34,306 bases of DNA from Acidimicrobiaceae bacterium (GCA_009842325.1 VYFQ01000009.1:1-34306); one strand, 5' to 3'; shown: positions 15,956 through 24,386, numbered from the stretch's first letter. Notes: a model not told the origin generated them from the letters alone. Numbers and translations: made by a program.

Positions 15956-16281
15956 AACTTCGAGACGATCGGATCGCCCGCGGCGAGCGTGGAGACCAAC
16001 TGCTTCACGGCTGGATCGTTCACGAACAGGGTGAACGGCACGATGACCGCGCTGGGAACCTTCTCCCGGGCCTGCCTCGCCAGCCCCTTGTGGACGACCA
16101 CCACATCGGCGTCGCCGGTCAGCTGACCCACAGGGGTGTGAGTGACCGAGATATCCAGCTTCGCCTTCTTGACCATGCGCTTCAGCTGGTTGGCCCCCAT
16201 CAGGCTGCTTCCCATGCCCGCTTCGCAGGCGAAGACGATGAGCTTCACTTCCTCTGCTGCCTTAGTGACTCGCTCTGTCAC
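15952..16281 (-). CDS. PTS EIIB component, mannitol type
   Basis: The 109-residue protein has the phospho-cysteine loop IVFAC19EAGMGSSLMG, the classic mannitol-class EIIB P-loop. A compact alpha/beta fold follows (DADVVVVHKGL, PSAVIVPFTLFVNDPA). It accepts phosphate from EIIA-H71 and phosphorylates the substrate bound to EIIC. It starts at GTG 16281 with GGAGGG five bases upstream. In MtlA of enteric bacteria this domain is fused behind EIIC; here the domains are separate genes in the same C-B-A order. A 145-base gap with a strong hairpin separates it from EIIC. Confidence 0.93.
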   Translation of the reverse strand: MTERVTKAAEEVKLIVFACEAGMGSSLMGANQLKRMVKKAKLDISVTHTPVGQLTGDADVVVVHKGLARQAREKVPSAVIVPFTLFVNDPAVKQLVSTLAAGDPIVSKL

Positions 16282-16346
16282 AATTTCCCTCCGTTGTTTG
16301 TCTCAAGCGATCTGTCCGTAACAAGGTAGCCAAACGAGGCAGGGGT

Positions 16347-16379
16347 GTCGGAGCGGCGGAACACCTCCGCCGCTCCGAC
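16347..16379 (-). promoter_or_regulatory. 14-bp perfect hairpin between EIIC and EIIB genes
   Basis: GTCGGAGCGGCGGA (16347-16360) pairs perfectly with 16366-16379 around a 5-base loop. It stands directly after the EIIC stop and before the EIIB ribosome-binding site. Without a U-tract it may be a partial terminator or an mRNA-stabilising or processing element that sets different levels of the membrane and soluble components. Confidence 0.55.
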
Positions 16380-16426
16380 CTCCTGAGGTTGCGCCATTGG
16401 GGGACCAACGCAACCCCCGTGCCCGA

Positions 16427-17566
16427 TTACGCCAGGGGGACACCCTCCATGGCATCTCCCAGCGACGTGTCATCGTCATCGGTGTCGTCCATCTCCTTGA
16501 CTGGGAACAACCGCAGCAGGATGGCTCCGACCACGAACGCCGCGGCCGCTCCCGCGGCCATGCCTAGGTACACCCCGGCTGCCGCAGCTCCATCGCTCGG
16601 CGTGAAGGTGAAGTAGGCGAAGATGCTTCCCGGAGACGGTGGCCCGGTGAGGCCCGCATCGAAGATCACGAACACGATGTCGGCGATGATTCCACCGGCC
16701 CACATGGCGCCGATCATCACCGGGTTCATCAGGACGAACGGGAAGTAGACCTCGTGGATGCCGCCGAGGAAGTGGATGACGATTGCGCCCGGAGCGGACA
16801 GCTTCGCCAGACCCTTGCCGGCGAACCAGTAGGCGAGCAGGAGCCCTAGGCCGGGACCCGGATTCGACTCGAGCATGTAGTAGATCGACCGGCCGCTCTC
16901 AGTCACGTCCGTGGCACCGAGCGGCGTAAGCACGCCGTGGTTGATGGCGTTGTTGAGGAACAGCACCTTGCCGACCTCGATGGGCAGGTCCATCAACGGC
17001 AGCAGCCCGGCGTCGCTGAGGCCCTCCACCATGTCGCCGAAGCGCTCGGCAAGCCACGACATGATGGGACCGATGACGACGTAGCCGAGCATGGCCAGGA
17101 ACAGGCCCGCGATGCCTTGGGAGAAGTTGTTGATCAGCATCTCGAACCCGGCGGGGCGCTTGTCCTCCAGCCACTTGTCGATCTCCCTCATCACGTAGCC
17201 GGCGAGAGGGCCTACGACCATGGCGCCCAGGAACTGCGGCGGATCGCCGATGACGGCGCCCTCTGCCAGCTCGAAGGAGGCGCCGCCGATGACCCCCATC
17301 ACTGCAACGGCACCGAGGACGCCGCCCCGGTGGCCGTGGATCAGCTTGCCGCCGGTGTACGCGACAAGCAGGGGTAGCAGGTACTTGATCATCGGGCCGA
17401 CCGTGTTCCCGGTGATCGCTCCCCAGTCCCAGTCGAGGCCGGTCTTCTCCAGCCAGCCGGGCGGAATGAACAGGGCGGTTATGAATCCCCATGCAATGAA
17501 CGCACCGATGTTCGGTATGACCATGCTGGAGAGGAAGCCGCCGAAACGTTGAACACGCTGTAGCAT
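16427..17566 (-). CDS. PTS EIIC permease, mannitol type
   Basis: The 379-residue multi-span membrane protein has clear MtlA EIIC signatures. They are the start RFGGFLSSMVIPNIGAFIAWG, then GGKLIHGHRGGVLGA, INNFSQGI, FLNNAINHGVLTPLG and GGIHEVYFPFVLMNP (the substrate-binding GGxHE loop). The C-terminus ends in a short acidic cytoplasmic tail (DDTDDDD) rather than a fused EIIB. It moves a hexitol or related substrate inwards while EIIB phosphorylates it. ATG 17566 is supported by AGGAGGA seven bases upstream. Substrate is called mannitol-type by similarity only; the accompanying dehydrogenase and kinase leave the real sugar or polyol open. Confidence 0.92.
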   Translation of the reverse strand: MLQRVQRFGGFLSSMVIPNIGAFIAWGFITALFIPPGWLEKTGLDWDWGAITGNTVGPMIKYLLPLLVAYTGGKLIHGHRGGVLGAVAVMGVIGGASFELAEGAVIGDPPQFLGAMVVGPLAGYVMREIDKWLEDKRPAGFEMLINNFSQGIAGLFLAMLGYVVIGPIMSWLAERFGDMVEGLSDAGLLPLMDLPIEVGKVLFLNNAINHGVLTPLGATDVTESGRSIYYMLESNPGPGLGLLLAYWFAGKGLAKLSAPGAIVIHFLGGIHEVYFPFVLMNPVMIGAMWAGGIIADIVFVIFDAGLTGPPSPGSIFAYFTFTPSDGAAAAGVYLGMAAGAAAAFVVGAILLRLFPVKEMDDTDDDDTSLGDAMEGVPLA

Positions 17567-17615
17567 GCGCGGGTCCTCCTAAGCGTCGGGTGACGCCTTC
17601 AATCCTCCACTGCTC

Positions 17616-17627
17616 CGGCGGCCGCCG
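17616..17627. repeat. 12-bp GC palindrome upstream of EIIC
   Basis: CGGCGGCCGCCG is a perfect palindrome in the 134-base gap between the regulator stop and the EIIC start. It could be an operator for the PRD regulator or part of a weak hairpin. Its pure GC composition makes chance occurrence quite possible in this genome. Confidence 0.25.
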
Positions 17628-17700
17628 CTACTGCCAATACCGCACCATCTGTATACGACATTTCGGCGCGCCTTCGCCTTGGCTGTGTGCGTGCAGCTTC

Positions 17701-19209
17701 CTACGCGTAGCGGGCCAATCTGCTGACGTCTGTAGCCGACAACATTGGACTGACCACCACGACCGGCATGTTGTTCTCCACCAGGGGAACTGTGGAGATC
17801 ACAAGGTCGAACTCGTCGTGCGGCAGCTCCTCATAGCCCCGCTCCGAGAGAACCTCGACGAGATCGAGTTCGGGAAACTCGGCCTGGATCCGGGATACCA
17901 GGACCCAGACGGTTGCCATCCCGCTCGGACACACGATCAGGGCGCGACGCCGGGGCCTCAGACGGGCGCGCTCCATCGCGCCGGATAGGTACATCGTGAT
18001 GAAGCCGATCTCGTCCTCAACGATCGGCAGCTGCATCGCTGACTCGATCAGCGCGCCGACCTCCACCGCGACGTCGTAGACGTCGGGGTAGCGCTCGCGC
18101 ACCTCGTGCAGGAGCGGGTTATGGACCGGCAGGCCATAGCGCAGGCGGACGCCGAGCCGTTCCAGGTGCGCCGCCAGACCTCGTCGGAGTTCCAGGTCCT
18201 CGCGGAGCGCGGCGTGCAAATGCTCACCCGCGAACCCCATGATCCGGTCGAGAAGATCCGCGCTGATGGAAGCCGAGTCCGACCTCACGGTGTCGAGCGC
18301 GTCAAGACCGAGCAGGTACTCGGTGACCGCCGCAACCTCGGGAGCGGGCAGGAACGCCCCCACGAGGCTCTCGAGGCCGGGAACGATACCGGCGACGCTC
18401 GCGGCGATGGGATGGTCCATCACCGATCGGTGCAGGCCGGCTTCGACGGCCACGCTGTGCCCTTCGCGGATCCTCGCCACCGATACCGCCAGGAACAGCG
18501 CGAATACCAGGTCGCTGCGGCCCGATGTGAGGGTCTGGCCCAGGGCGCTCGAGCGCACGATCGCCGCCGTGTCCCGCAGCGGCAGCGTGAAGATCCGCTC
18601 TCGCAGCCCCACTGGAACGCGGACGTTCGCCGCCGACCGAGCCGTCGGGTCATCTGCCAGTTGAAGCAGCAGCACCTCCTCGGGGATGGCTTCGAGAATG
18701 AGTTGCACGATGACTTGCCGGATGCGGCGCTCGGTACCGACAACGGTTATTCCCTTCCCGGGTCGACGCACCAGAGGCAGCCCGTTGCGCTCCAGCCATG
18801 GCTCGCCCGCCCGCAGATCGCGGCGCGCCGATGTCTTCGACACCTGGAGTTCGCGGTGGAGTTGCTCGAGGGACACCACCGAAGGCGCGGACCAGAGCAA
18901 CGCGGCGAGAAGGATGCGCATCCGCTCCTCCGGGGCGTAGACCCTGGGCGCATCAGAAAGGGGCGGGAGATCGGCGGTGATCCGGGCCCGGATATCGGGC
19001 GGCCCCTCGACCACCAGGCCCAAGCCTCGCTTTCGCACCAGCTCGGCGCCGCAGGAACGCAGGTACCGATCGATGTGGTCTAGGCGATACCGGACCACTC
19101 GTTCGCTCAGCCCCAGGTCGGCGGCCACCGACGCGGTGCTTCTCGGCTGCTCCTGGTCGAGGAGCCACCGAGTTATCCGGAGCACGCGCGTGTCGAGCGA
19201 GGCGGTCAC
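17701..19209 (-). CDS. MtlR/LicR-like PRD-domain transcriptional regulator
   Basis: The protein has 502 residues. Two N-terminal winged helix-turn-helix segments (about 5-60 with STASVAADLGLSERVVRYRL, and about 90-150 with SLEQLHRELQVSKTSARRDL) are followed by two PRD domains (about 200-300 and 310-415). PRD2 contains PVHNPLLHEVRERYPDVY and EDEIGFITMYLSGAMER. An EIIB-like domain (about 420-502) has its cysteine in VCPSGMATVWVL. The usual C-terminal EIIA domain of MtlR is absent. Such proteins activate PTS operons and are switched by phosphorylation from HPr and EII proteins. It starts at GTG 19209, overlapping the Enzyme I stop by four bases, so the regulator is made as part of the operon it probably controls. 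Confidence 0.9.
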   Translation of the reverse strand: MTASLDTRVLRITRWLLDQEQPRSTASVAADLGLSERVVRYRLDHIDRYLRSCGAELVRKRGLGLVVEGPPDIRARITADLPPLSDAPRVYAPEERMRILLAALLWSAPSVVSLEQLHRELQVSKTSARRDLRAGEPWLERNGLPLVRRPGKGITVVGTERRIRQVIVQLILEAIPEEVLLLQLADDPTARSAANVRVPVGLRERIFTLPLRDTAAIVRSSALGQTLTSGRSDLVFALFLAVSVARIREGHSVAVEAGLHRSVMDHPIAASVAGIVPGLESLVGAFLPAPEVAAVTEYLLGLDALDTVRSDSASISADLLDRIMGFAGEHLHAALREDLELRRGLAAHLERLGVRLRYGLPVHNPLLHEVRERYPDVYDVAVEVGALIESAMQLPIVEDEIGFITMYLSGAMERARLRPRRRALIVCPSGMATVWVLVSRIQAEFPELDLVEVLSERGYEELPHDEFDLVISTVPLVENNMPVVVVSPMLSATDVSRLARYA

Positions 19210-20912
19210 GTTCGGTCCAGTGCGTCGCGGACGATGCGTCGAACATCGCCGGCCGTTGGCGCGCTCAGGGCCGCCTCCACCATCGGGCCTGTCTCGGCCC
19301 GATCGAGCGAGTCGACCACCGACTTGATGATGTTGACGAACCGGGCACTCACCGAGAGCTTGTCGACGCCCATGGCAGTGAGCACTGCCGCGCCCAACCG
19401 GTCGGCCGCCAGGAGACCGCAGACAGAGACGCTGATGTCGTGGCGCCGGGCGGCTGCCACGGTGCGCTCGCAGAGGGCGAGCACGGCCGGGTGGAGCGCA
19501 TCCTGGAGGTTGTCGAGCGATCCGTTCGTGCGGTCGGCTGCCATCGCGTACTGGGTGAGGTCGTTCGTCCCGATCGAGAAGAAGTCGACGTGCGGCGCCA
19601 CCGCCGCGGCCGTCAGGGCCACCGACGGGACCTCGACCATCACGCCGATCGGCGGCACGGCATGGGGGACACCCTCCGCCTCGAGGCTCTCCGCCGCTTG
19701 CTCGATCCGGCCGCGCAGCTCAATGACTTCCTCGACGGTGGAGACCATGGGGAGCATCATCTGCACATCGCCGGCTCCGGCAGCCCGCAGGATGGCGCGC
19801 ACCTGGGTGTCGAATACCTCCGGGCAGCGGCTGTACAGGCGCGCGCCCCGCACGCCGAGGAACGGGTTCTCCTCCGTCTCGACCTCCAGGTACGGCGCCG
19901 GCTTGTCCCCGCCGATGTCGAACGTCCGTACAACCACCGGATCACTGAAGGACGATCCGGCGAGGGAGTAGAAGTCCACCTGTTCCTGCTCCGTGGGCGC
20001 TTCGGTGCGGTCGAGGAACAAGAACTCGGTGCGAAGCAACCCGATGCCCTCTGCGCCCGCTTCGACGGCGCGAGCGATGTCCTCGCTGGACCCGACATTG
20101 GCCGACACTCCGATCGGCCGTCCGCCGAAGGAAACGCCGACCCCCCGGAACCGGTCGGCCGCAGCCGCCTCCGCCTCAGCGGCGGCCCGGCGAGCCCGGA
20201 AGTCCGCGGCGGTGCTCTCGCTCGGGTGAATGACCACATCGCCCGTGGACCCGTCCAGTGCGACCTCCTCGCCCGTGCTCACGCTGGCGACTACCCCGCT
20301 CGCTCCCACCACGGCGGCGACACCCAGCGAACGGGCGATGATGGCTACGTGGCTGGTCGGGCCGCCGGTCTCGGTGACGAACCCGAGCACGAGCTCGGGA
20401 TCGAGGACGGCGGTGTCGGCCGCGGTCACCGATTTCGCCACCAAGACGGATGGAACGCCGATCAGCCGCGGGTCGGGCGAGTCGACTCCAGCGAGACGCC
20501 GGCGGATCCGATCGATGACCTCGCTCACGTCCTGCGCTCGCTGTGCCATGTAGGGGTCATCGATGGAGGCGAAGATGCCGCTGATCTCCTCATCGACTCG
20601 GGTCAGCGCGGCATCCAGGCTCATCCCGTCGCCCAGCGCGGCGCTCACCGCGTCGACAAGCATTGGATCTCGCGCCATCAGGGCCTGGGCCTCGAGGACG
20701 TCGCCGGCCTCGGCCCGTCCCGCGGATCGGGCCGCCTCGCACATCGACTGGAGCTCTCGGCTCGCCTCGGCGACCGCGGTCGTGAACGCCGCCTTCGGAT
20801 CGGCGCTGTCGATCACCGTCACCTCTTGATGGTCGATCACCATTGCGGGTCCCAGCGCGACTCCGGCCGAAGCGGGGGTGCCGGCGACACGGAGTTCGGG
20901 GCGCTCGGTCAC
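19206..20912 (-). CDS. ptsI: PTS Enzyme I (phosphoenolpyruvate-protein phosphotransferase)
   Basis: The protein has 568 residues, normal for EI. The N-terminal HPr-binding/phosphohistidine domain has its active histidine in GGPTSH188VAIIARSLG. The C-terminal PEP-binding TIM barrel has GIGLLRTEFLFLDR, TFDIGGDKPAPYL, ENPFLGVRGARL, VEVPS and DFFSIGTNDLTQYAMAADR. The catalytic cysteine motif reads SVCGLLAAD, whereas most EI proteins have CGE; the cysteine is kept but the following Glu is replaced. The start is GTG 20912, overlapping the stop of the membrane-protein gene (GTGA). A long upstream open extension is a shadow of that gene. It starts the phosphate relay from PEP to HPr. Confidence 0.93.
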   Translation of the reverse strand: MTERPELRVAGTPASAGVALGPAMVIDHQEVTVIDSADPKAAFTTAVAEASRELQSMCEAARSAGRAEAGDVLEAQALMARDPMLVDAVSAALGDGMSLDAALTRVDEEISGIFASIDDPYMAQRAQDVSEVIDRIRRRLAGVDSPDPRLIGVPSVLVAKSVTAADTAVLDPELVLGFVTETGGPTSHVAIIARSLGVAAVVGASGVVASVSTGEEVALDGSTGDVVIHPSESTAADFRARRAAAEAEAAAADRFRGVGVSFGGRPIGVSANVGSSEDIARAVEAGAEGIGLLRTEFLFLDRTEAPTEQEQVDFYSLAGSSFSDPVVVRTFDIGGDKPAPYLEVETEENPFLGVRGARLYSRCPEVFDTQVRAILRAAGAGDVQMMLPMVSTVEEVIELRGRIEQAAESLEAEGVPHAVPPIGVMVEVPSVALTAAAVAPHVDFFSIGTNDLTQYAMAADRTNGSLDNLQDALHPAVLALCERTVAAARRHDISVSVCGLLAADRLGAAVLTAMGVDKLSVSARFVNIIKSVVDSLDRAETGPMVEAALSAPTAGDVRRIVRDALDRT

Positions 20913-21586
20913 TGCTCGTCCAAACGTGCGGTCAGGGCGTCGTAGAGGCAGGCGCCCGAGACCAGGGTGACGCTGGCCGTCGCCGAGAACGCGGCAACGC
21001 TTATCGCGATGCTCAGGGGCGAGGCCCCATAGCCGAGCGGAAGGGCGGACACGAAGTTGAACAGGATGAAGAGAGTAAGGATGGCGAACAGCGCCATCCT
21101 GCGCTTGTGGCCGAGCCTCACGCTCGTCCCGAGCGCCCGGAGGCCACCCTTGGCGGCCCGGTCGGCAACGACGTACCCGTGGAAGCCGTAGAACAGGAAG
21201 GCGAGGATCGACGGCAGGCCGAACAGGTAGCGCAAACCGAGCATTACGGCGGCCCAGAACCAGAATGCGCACACGAATTGCGCGCTGAAGAGGGAGCCCT
21301 CGCGCCATGGTCCTCCGAGGTCGATCGGCCTCGCTCGGGCGGCATTGATCGCGTACGCGTACCACGGCACGGAGACTGTTCCGGCCAGCACGAGTCCCAC
21401 GAGATCGAGGACGACCGACGCAATCTCCTGACCGTCGTCGAGCGCCTGATCCGCCAGTACCCGGAAGACGCCGTAGGTGGCGAAGGTGGCCAGGGCGCCC
21501 ACTGTCAGCGGGCCGATGTTGCGGATGTAGCCGGTCCACCCCTCGCGGAACATGGCCGAGATGCGCAGAGGAAACGCCTCAGTCAT
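20909..21586 (-). CDS. Polytopic membrane protein of unknown function in the PTS operon
   Basis: The 225-residue protein has about five or six predicted membrane segments, for example LTVGALATFATYGVF, VVLDLVGLVLAGTVSVPWY, FWFWAAVMLGLRYLFGL, LFAILTLFILFNFVSAL and ISVAAFSATASVTLVSGA. A short cytoplasmic amphipathic start (PLRISAMFREGWTGYIRNI) precedes them. The layout resembles small integral membrane proteins of the DUF4013 kind, but I cannot assign a family with confidence. It starts at ATG 21586, overlapping the kinase stop (ATGA), and its own stop overlaps the Enzyme I start. Its fixed place in the coupled operon suggests a role with the transporter or in membrane adaptation to the sugar; this is inference. 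Confidence 0.82.
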   Translation of the reverse strand: MTEAFPLRISAMFREGWTGYIRNIGPLTVGALATFATYGVFRVLADQALDDGQEIASVVLDLVGLVLAGTVSVPWYAYAINAARARPIDLGGPWREGSLFSAQFVCAFWFWAAVMLGLRYLFGLPSILAFLFYGFHGYVVADRAAKGGLRALGTSVRLGHKRRMALFAILTLFILFNFVSALPLGYGASPLSIAISVAAFSATASVTLVSGACLYDALTARLDEQ

Positions 21587-22524
21587 GCGAGTGCCCCCGC
21601 ACGCCAGTCCTGCGCCGGGTCCGCGGTCACCTGCACGGCCCGCCGGTCACCGTCGGTGACCGCCTGCGCCAGCGTGTCCGCCGACTGAACCGCGGCCCTC
21701 GCCCACGCCAGACCCTCAGCCAGCGCGACATCGCCGCGGCCGCCCGCCGACAAGAACCCTGCCAGCAACGCGTCGCCGGCCCCCACCGTGTTGCGTACCT
21801 CGATCGTCGGGGCCATCCCGTAGCAGACGTCCTCGGCCAGAAGCACCGCGCCGCGCCGTCCCATGCTGACGAGCACCGAGCGCCAGCCGCCTCGACGGAG
21901 CTTGTCGGCCGCGTCGATCACGTCGCTGAGGGTCCCCAGGTCGCGACCGATCACGCCGGCCAACTCCGCGAGGTTCGGCTTGACCATGGCGCACGGTGTG
22001 CCGATCAGGGCGTCGAGCGCCGCGCCACTGGTGTCGACCACCAGCTTGCGGTCCGCATCGGGCAACGCCGTCGCCAACCGCGCGTACAGGTCGGTCGGCG
22101 CGCCCGGCGGCAGGCTGCCGCTGGCAATCAGCCAATCAGAATCGGCGGCCGCGGCCACGGCCGCCGACACGAGATCCTCTGCCTCCGAAGCACTCACTTC
22201 AGGCCCGGGCTCATTGATCTGCGTCGTCGTCCCGTCGGGCTCGACGAGCGTGAAGCACGCCCGGATGGTGCCGCGGATCGGGACCGTTCGGGCACCGGTG
22301 CCCTCAGCGGCCAATGAAGCGACGAAAGCCTCGGCATCGTCGGCGTTGGCGGGGATGACGGCTCGAGCCGAGTGGCCGTTCCGGCTGAGTGCCCGTGCGA
22401 CGTTCACACCCTTTCCAGAGCATTCGACGCGGACCTGAGACGCTCTGATCACCTCGCCCCGCTCGAGTTGATCGACCAGGAGTGTCCGGTCGAAGCTCGG
22501 ATTGGGCGTCAGCGTGGTGATCAT
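21583..22524 (-). CDS. fruK: 1-phosphofructokinase-like PfkB-family sugar-phosphate kinase
   Basis: The protein has 313 residues, the usual length. The start MITTLTPNPSFDRTLLVDQL is characteristic of 1-phosphofructokinase, tagatose-6-phosphate kinase and LacC. It also has CSGKGVNVARALSRNG (ribokinase signature 1) and NTVGAGDALLAGFL (signature 2 with the catalytic Asp). It phosphorylates a ketose phosphate to the 1,6-bisphosphate with ATP. Fructose-1-phosphate is the commonest substrate for this subgroup, but tagatose-6-phosphate is an alternative. The ATG at 22524 overlaps the dehydrogenase stop (ATGA). Together with that dehydrogenase and the PTS it makes a short catabolic route into lower glycolysis; no aldolase gene is in the window. 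Confidence 0.88.
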   Translation of the reverse strand: MITTLTPNPSFDRTLLVDQLERGEVIRASQVRVECSGKGVNVARALSRNGHSARAVIPANADDAEAFVASLAAEGTGARTVPIRGTIRACFTLVEPDGTTTQINEPGPEVSASEAEDLVSAAVAAAADSDWLIASGSLPPGAPTDLYARLATALPDADRKLVVDTSGAALDALIGTPCAMVKPNLAELAGVIGRDLGTLSDVIDAADKLRRGGWRSVLVSMGRRGAVLLAEDVCYGMAPTIEVRNTVGAGDALLAGFLSAGGRGDVALAEGLAWARAAVQSADTLAQAVTDGDRRAVQVTADPAQDWRAGALA

Positions 22525-24386
22525 TGTCCAGCCGTCGCCGCATAGGTCTCGATGAGAATCCGCTCAGCCGCGGGCGTCCACTGGCCCCGCTCGCCGAGAG
22601 CCTGCCCGATGTCGGGATACTGCGCGGCCAGTTCGTCGAGTCCGAGCAACGGAACCCCTGTGACCTGGGGGAAGATGACGACCTTGCCGGCGAACCGGCC
22701 TTCGAGGACGGCCTGCATGCCGTCTCGACCGGCCTCGATCCCTCCCACGGCGGCCAGATTCAAGTCCGGCGACAGCGTGCCTCCCACCGCCTTGTCGAGT
22801 ACCAGCGCCTGGTCCTCGATGGACGAGCCCGACGTGCCCGTGTACTGGGCGTTTCCCAGGTACACCTGGCTCATGTCCAGTGGCCCCATCGTGCCGTTGG
22901 CCACCCCAGCGAAGAACACGAGCATCCCGTCGGACCCCATGAGGCGCGCCGCGTCGGCCATCACGGAAGCCACCGGCACGGTGACGACCACGTCATCCGC
23001 CCCCGCGCCGCCCGTGAGGCGGGCCACGATCTCTTCCAGGCCGGTGTCGCAAGCCGCGGGATTGAGCAGCACAAGCTCGCGACCAGCACGCTCGGCCAGG
23101 GCGCTGAGGGAGTCCTCCAGAACCTGTAGTCGCTCCGTATCGGGGTCGACACCGACAACGATGGACGGGCCGTCGAGCTTCTCGATGGCCCGCTGCACAT
23201 GCATCTGTCCCATCGGTCCGCCGGCCCCCACGAACACGGCCACACCGCCGGGGCGTAGGTCGCAACGGTTGCGCTGCTCGCCGTAGGCCGCGGCGACATC
23301 CGGGCCGCGGGTGCCGACGTAGGCGGTGTAGTCATAGTGCAGCCGGCCGAAATCGATGCTCGAGGGCCCGTCCAGGGGGCGCTCGCCAACCAGATTGAGA
23401 GTGCCGCGAAACGCGATGCATCGGGCCGCCTCGGTCACTTGCTCGCTCGACGCGGGGTCCAGAACGATGATGTCGTCGAACCCACGGCCGCCGGTCATCT
23501 CATCGGCGAGGGCGCCATAGCCGGACGGGGTCACTCCATCGGCGACCGACAACTCCGTCTGCGGTCCCACTGCACTGCTTGCCAGAGAACTGACACTCGT
23601 CGACAGGTTGGTGAGCAGGACACGTCCCGCACCACGAAGCGATCGGCCGAAGTCATAGGGGCGTGTGTCCTCGGTGTGGCCGACGATCCAGACCGTGCCA
23701 CCCTCCAGCGGCCACAGGCGGCGACGTTGCGTATAGGCGGCCTCGACGCAGGCCCAGGGCTCCGACAGCGCGGCGGCGGCGTAGCCGAGCCCGTCGTCGA
23801 CCGGTATGACGTAGGCGCCGTCGTCCGCGGCGAGGATCTCCGGGCCGATGAGGTGGTACTGGATCAGGCCGCCACCGATCGTGTAGCCGTACGCCGTGCT
23901 CCGGCCGTCTACGTAGATGTCGGGTTGGATCGCCAGCCTGTCTCCCTTGGTGTAGGTCGACTTGAGATCGTCGCCGACCTGGATCACGGTGACCGTGGCC
24001 TCATGGCCGAGACGGATCGGATCGACGGAGAGGTCGCGTCCATAGAGCTTGGGATGATCCCCGCCGAGCCGGATGAGCTTCACGTCTGAGAAGCACAGTC
24101 CCACCGCATCGACGCGCACCAGCAACTGGTCGGCGGCAGGACTAGGAATCTCCGCCGGCTCGGGGCGACCGTCTCGGCCGATGCTCTCGACACCGACGCC
24201 GTATGTATTCCAAGCAAGGTTGGGTTCGGGGAGCGGTGTGTCCCCCTGGCGGTACCGGTCGAATGTCCACTCGGCGCTTACGGTCAAGGCCGAACCCCCC
24301 TGCGGGAGAATCGCCTCCGCGTTCCCGCCTATGAAATCGTCGGCTCCGCCGGAGTTGGCCACAACTCGCAGATTGGCCGAAGGCAC
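22521..24386 (-). CDS. Long zinc-type medium-chain dehydrogenase (SorE/YggP-like)
   Basis: The protein has 621 residues with GTG 24386; a TTG at 24287 after AGGGGGG would give 588. The GroES-like part (about 75-215) has the zinc-ligand C98 in VGLCFSDVK, GH128E129 and the SEPWAC segment. Two Rossmann-like parts follow: about 229-360 (GGTVWIVGHTED with a degenerate glycine pattern) and about 380-540 (VAVFVGAGGPMGQM, a good dinucleotide loop, with VVGVDPD). No four-cysteine structural zinc loop is seen. Ordinary family members have about 350 residues. SorE (L-sorbose-1-phosphate reductase) and YggP are longer relatives that also sit beside PTS genes. As first gene of the PTS operon it probably interconverts a phosphorylated polyol and ketose. 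The exact substrate is unknown. Confidence 0.8.
   Translation of the reverse strand: MPSANLRVVANSGGADDFIGGNAEAILPQGGSALTVSAEWTFDRYRQGDTPLPEPNLAWNTYGVGVESIGRDGRPEPAEIPSPAADQLLVRVDAVGLCFSDVKLIRLGGDHPKLYGRDLSVDPIRLGHEATVTVIQVGDDLKSTYTKGDRLAIQPDIYVDGRSTAYGYTIGGGLIQYHLIGPEILAADDGAYVIPVDDGLGYAAAALSEPWACVEAAYTQRRRLWPLEGGTVWIVGHTEDTRPYDFGRSLRGAGRVLLTNLSTSVSSLASSAVGPQTELSVADGVTPSGYGALADEMTGGRGFDDIIVLDPASSEQVTEAARCIAFRGTLNLVGERPLDGPSSIDFGRLHYDYTAYVGTRGPDVAAAYGEQRNRCDLRPGGVAVFVGAGGPMGQMHVQRAIEKLDGPSIVVGVDPDTERLQVLEDSLSALAERAGRELVLLNPAACDTGLEEIVARLTGGAGADDVVVTVPVASVMADAARLMGSDGMLVFFAGVANGTMGPLDMSQVYLGNAQYTGTSGSSIEDQALVLDKAVGGTLSPDLNLAAVGGIEAGRDGMQAVLEGRFAGKVVIFPQVTGVPLLGLDELAAQYPDIGQALGERGQWTPAAERILIETYAATAGQ

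Noticed and set aside
19440..20945. 501-codon open frame antisense to Enzyme I
   Set aside because: It is Arg/His-rich shadow sequence; Enzyme I motifs cover the same bases.
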